Of a DNA stretch of 64,000 bases, positions 62,234-64,000 are shown in pieces; position 1 is the first letter of the stretch, and the number at the start of each line of letters is the position of its first letter. Source of the DNA: Burhinus oedicnemus (Eukaryota > Chordata > Aves > Charadriiformes > Burhinidae); contig VFFE01007878.1 in assembly GCA_008921705.1 (NCBI GenBank), forward strand, positions 1,659,896 to 1,723,895. The letters are read 5' to 3'. Below the pieces are notes generated by a model that saw nothing but the letters and a program-made list of their open reading frames with translations, ran no database searches and was not told the DNA's origin. Made by a program: the position numbers and the translations under genes.

Positions 62234-62257
62234 GGAAGGAAGGAAGGAAGGAAGGAA
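62234..62257 (+). repeat. (GGAA)6 microsatellite
   Basis: Six perfect GGAA units, followed by an imperfect AG. GGAA is the core of ETS-family binding sites, but there is no gene next to it in the window. Confidence 0.95.
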
Positions 62258-63974
62258 AGAATTAATACAATCACCTTTTCTTGATGCTTGTTTTGTGTGT
62301 AAGGACTAATACATTGCCCAGTTTTCCACTCAAACTAACATTTCACATTGGCAAAAAAACCAGCCTTTGGAAAACAGTGAATGACTTTTTCATGACCGAG
62401 TATCTGGTTTATATTTGAACATACAGGAAATAGATTCTCCTAATCAGCCCTTTTTACCTACTGCCAAAAATATGAGTGCAGCTTTACAGCCAAAGCAAGC
62501 TGTGACCCACTGCTTTTATAATTCACTCCAAACCCCTGCATTAACACAATATTGCAAATGAGCAGAACCAGGAAAAGAAAATGATAGGGTCCTCCTGACA
62601 CATGAACATGTCCTACAGATTTCCTAGTGTAGACCATTCTTATGCTGATTTTTCCCAGCACAATTTAATTTTATTAAAACCTGAAAGTAATCCCTATATA
62701 AAACCACACATACAAAACATAGGAAATATCATCTGTCCCTAGTAAACTCTCTAAGAAAATACACTTTTAAAACTTCTGTTTGCGTACAGTATCATTCTGT
62801 CCATACTCTTTCTGCTTACAAAAAATGAAGTTATCACACATTCTGGCTAGTTTAAATGTGTTCTTATTTTCCAAAACTTTTTTTTTATTTTTTCCAACAC
62901 AAAACACTCGTTTGGCCATTTGTCCTGGAAAACGGCTCTTGCACCTTACTTAACGCATAATCACTGCACAGATGGCTTACGTATGTGCAATTAATCCAAA
63001 AAAATTCTACATATGAAATTTATTGCATATGTGCTGAGCAACTGCACAATTCATCAACACATGGTAAATCTGCAATATTTAGAGTGCTTCAGATTCACTG
63101 CCCAGGTACAAGCCATATGGCCAGCTCTAGGAAAATGTGAATTATTAGATACCAGCTACTAAACATGGATGCTTGCCATGCAATTGGAACAAGCATTTTA
63201 TCAGAATTGGTAAGAGATAAAGCTCACGGCATCTTTAACACCGTTAAGTGACAGATGATTGATCCGTTTCCATTTCCTCTGCCAATCAAGGAGGAATCCC
63301 CCAAGGGATGGAGACATTCATATGCACTTGAGGAACACTTCCATTCCAATTTAAAGCAGGCAAGATCAAAAGAACATTTGAGATACATAATTTGGAGAAA
63401 CAGAAATTAGAAATAATAAGCCCAGGTTTGAAACATACAAGTGTTTTAAGAAAAATACAGCACAATAGCTAATGTATTGTGACAAGGCAGAAAACACTCA
63501 CTTCCTAAGACAGGGCACCTGAACAAACATTTATTATCCCAACCCAAGTGCAACCAAAGAGTTCCAGAGTTTATATGCTAATGTACCTTACTTCAAAGAT
63601 TTCCTTAAGCTACATCAGAAGTCAAAATCTCTAACACCAAGAATTTTAGCACTGAAGAAAATAGGACTGAAACTGTCACACTGGCAAAAGAAAAAGACAC
63701 TGAGAAGTGTTCAAAGATGCAAAACCTTTATTTTTCTTGAAATGGACTATTACTGTTTTCTGTAATTCCAAAACCTGTATCTACGTGAGCTTTGCTCCTG
63801 CACAGGACAAAACAAAGCCTGGTAAAAATTTCTATTTCCTAAGATATTCCTTCTACCCTTCTACTCCATTGCTATGCTTCTAAGTTCCTAATTACTTTAT
63901 GTTACCCGGTGCTTACAAATCAGGAATTTGATCTTCTGGCACGTGGCAAAAGAGAGATGCAGCTGAAGCATTAC

Positions 63975-64000
63975 AAAAAAAAAAAAAAAAAAAAAAAAAA
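63975..64000 (+). repeat. Poly(A) run leaving the window
   Basis: At least 26 A follow GAAGCATTAC and run to the last base. No AATAAA or retrotransposon body lies just upstream. The true length and what lies beyond are not visible. Confidence 0.85.

Larger units (their letters stand above)
59797..63974. other. Noncoding DNA with small repeats
   Basis: Contains a possible hAT-like end at 60581-60660, an exact 26-bp tandem duplication at 61317-61368 and a GGAA microsatellite at 62234-62257. The plus-strand frame at 61269-61619 (116 codons) crosses the duplication and lies in a GC-richer patch; it has no recognised motif. Confidence 0.5.

Overview
This looks like a stretch of vertebrate nuclear DNA, most likely from a bird. 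It has the CR1 (chicken repeat 1) LINE signature three times over as sizeable fragments, plus two short CR1 3' tails. Overall interspersed repeat content is low, base composition is AT-leaning, CpG is scarce, and there are many short A/T homopolymers. Turtles and crocodilians also carry CR1, so bird is an inference, not a certainty.

No confident protein-coding gene of the host is visible. The longest stop-free frames are about 140 codons, about what chance gives in this much sequence, and most lack an ATG or a recognisable family. The only clearly recognised coding sequence is the decayed reverse-transcriptase end of a CR1 element at the left edge (minus strand, about 18-778). The window is best read as intergenic or deep intronic DNA.

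Layout: 1-778 CR1 (minus); 0.8-11 kb unique noncoding DNA with two CR1 tails (1.7 kb and 7.35 kb); a compact hairpin at 11.06-11.11 kb; a GC-richer patch at 12.2-13.0 kb; an old palindromic interspersed repeat at 15.66-15.93 kb; a CpG cluster with splice-like and TATA-like signals at 19.4-20.0 kb, followed by a strongly strand-biased A/C tract; a long featureless stretch at 20-34 kb; a CR1 (minus) at 34.4-35.0 kb; a palindromic element with near-identical 10-bp flanks at 41.22-41.41 kb; one possible host exon at 43.80-44.01 kb; noncoding DNA with small tandem duplications to 56 kb; an ATG-initiated ORF with a signal-like start at 56.1-56.5 kb (minus); a CR1 (minus) at 59.4-59.8 kb; and simple repeats to the end, which is a run of A that leaves the window.

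The most useful leads are the two palindromic repeats (41.2 kb and 15.7 kb), the candidate exon at 43.8 kb and the CpG/splice-signal cluster at 19.4-20.0 kb. I did not find a convincing new biological system. No operon-like or defence-like organisation, CRISPR array, tRNA or rRNA gene was seen.
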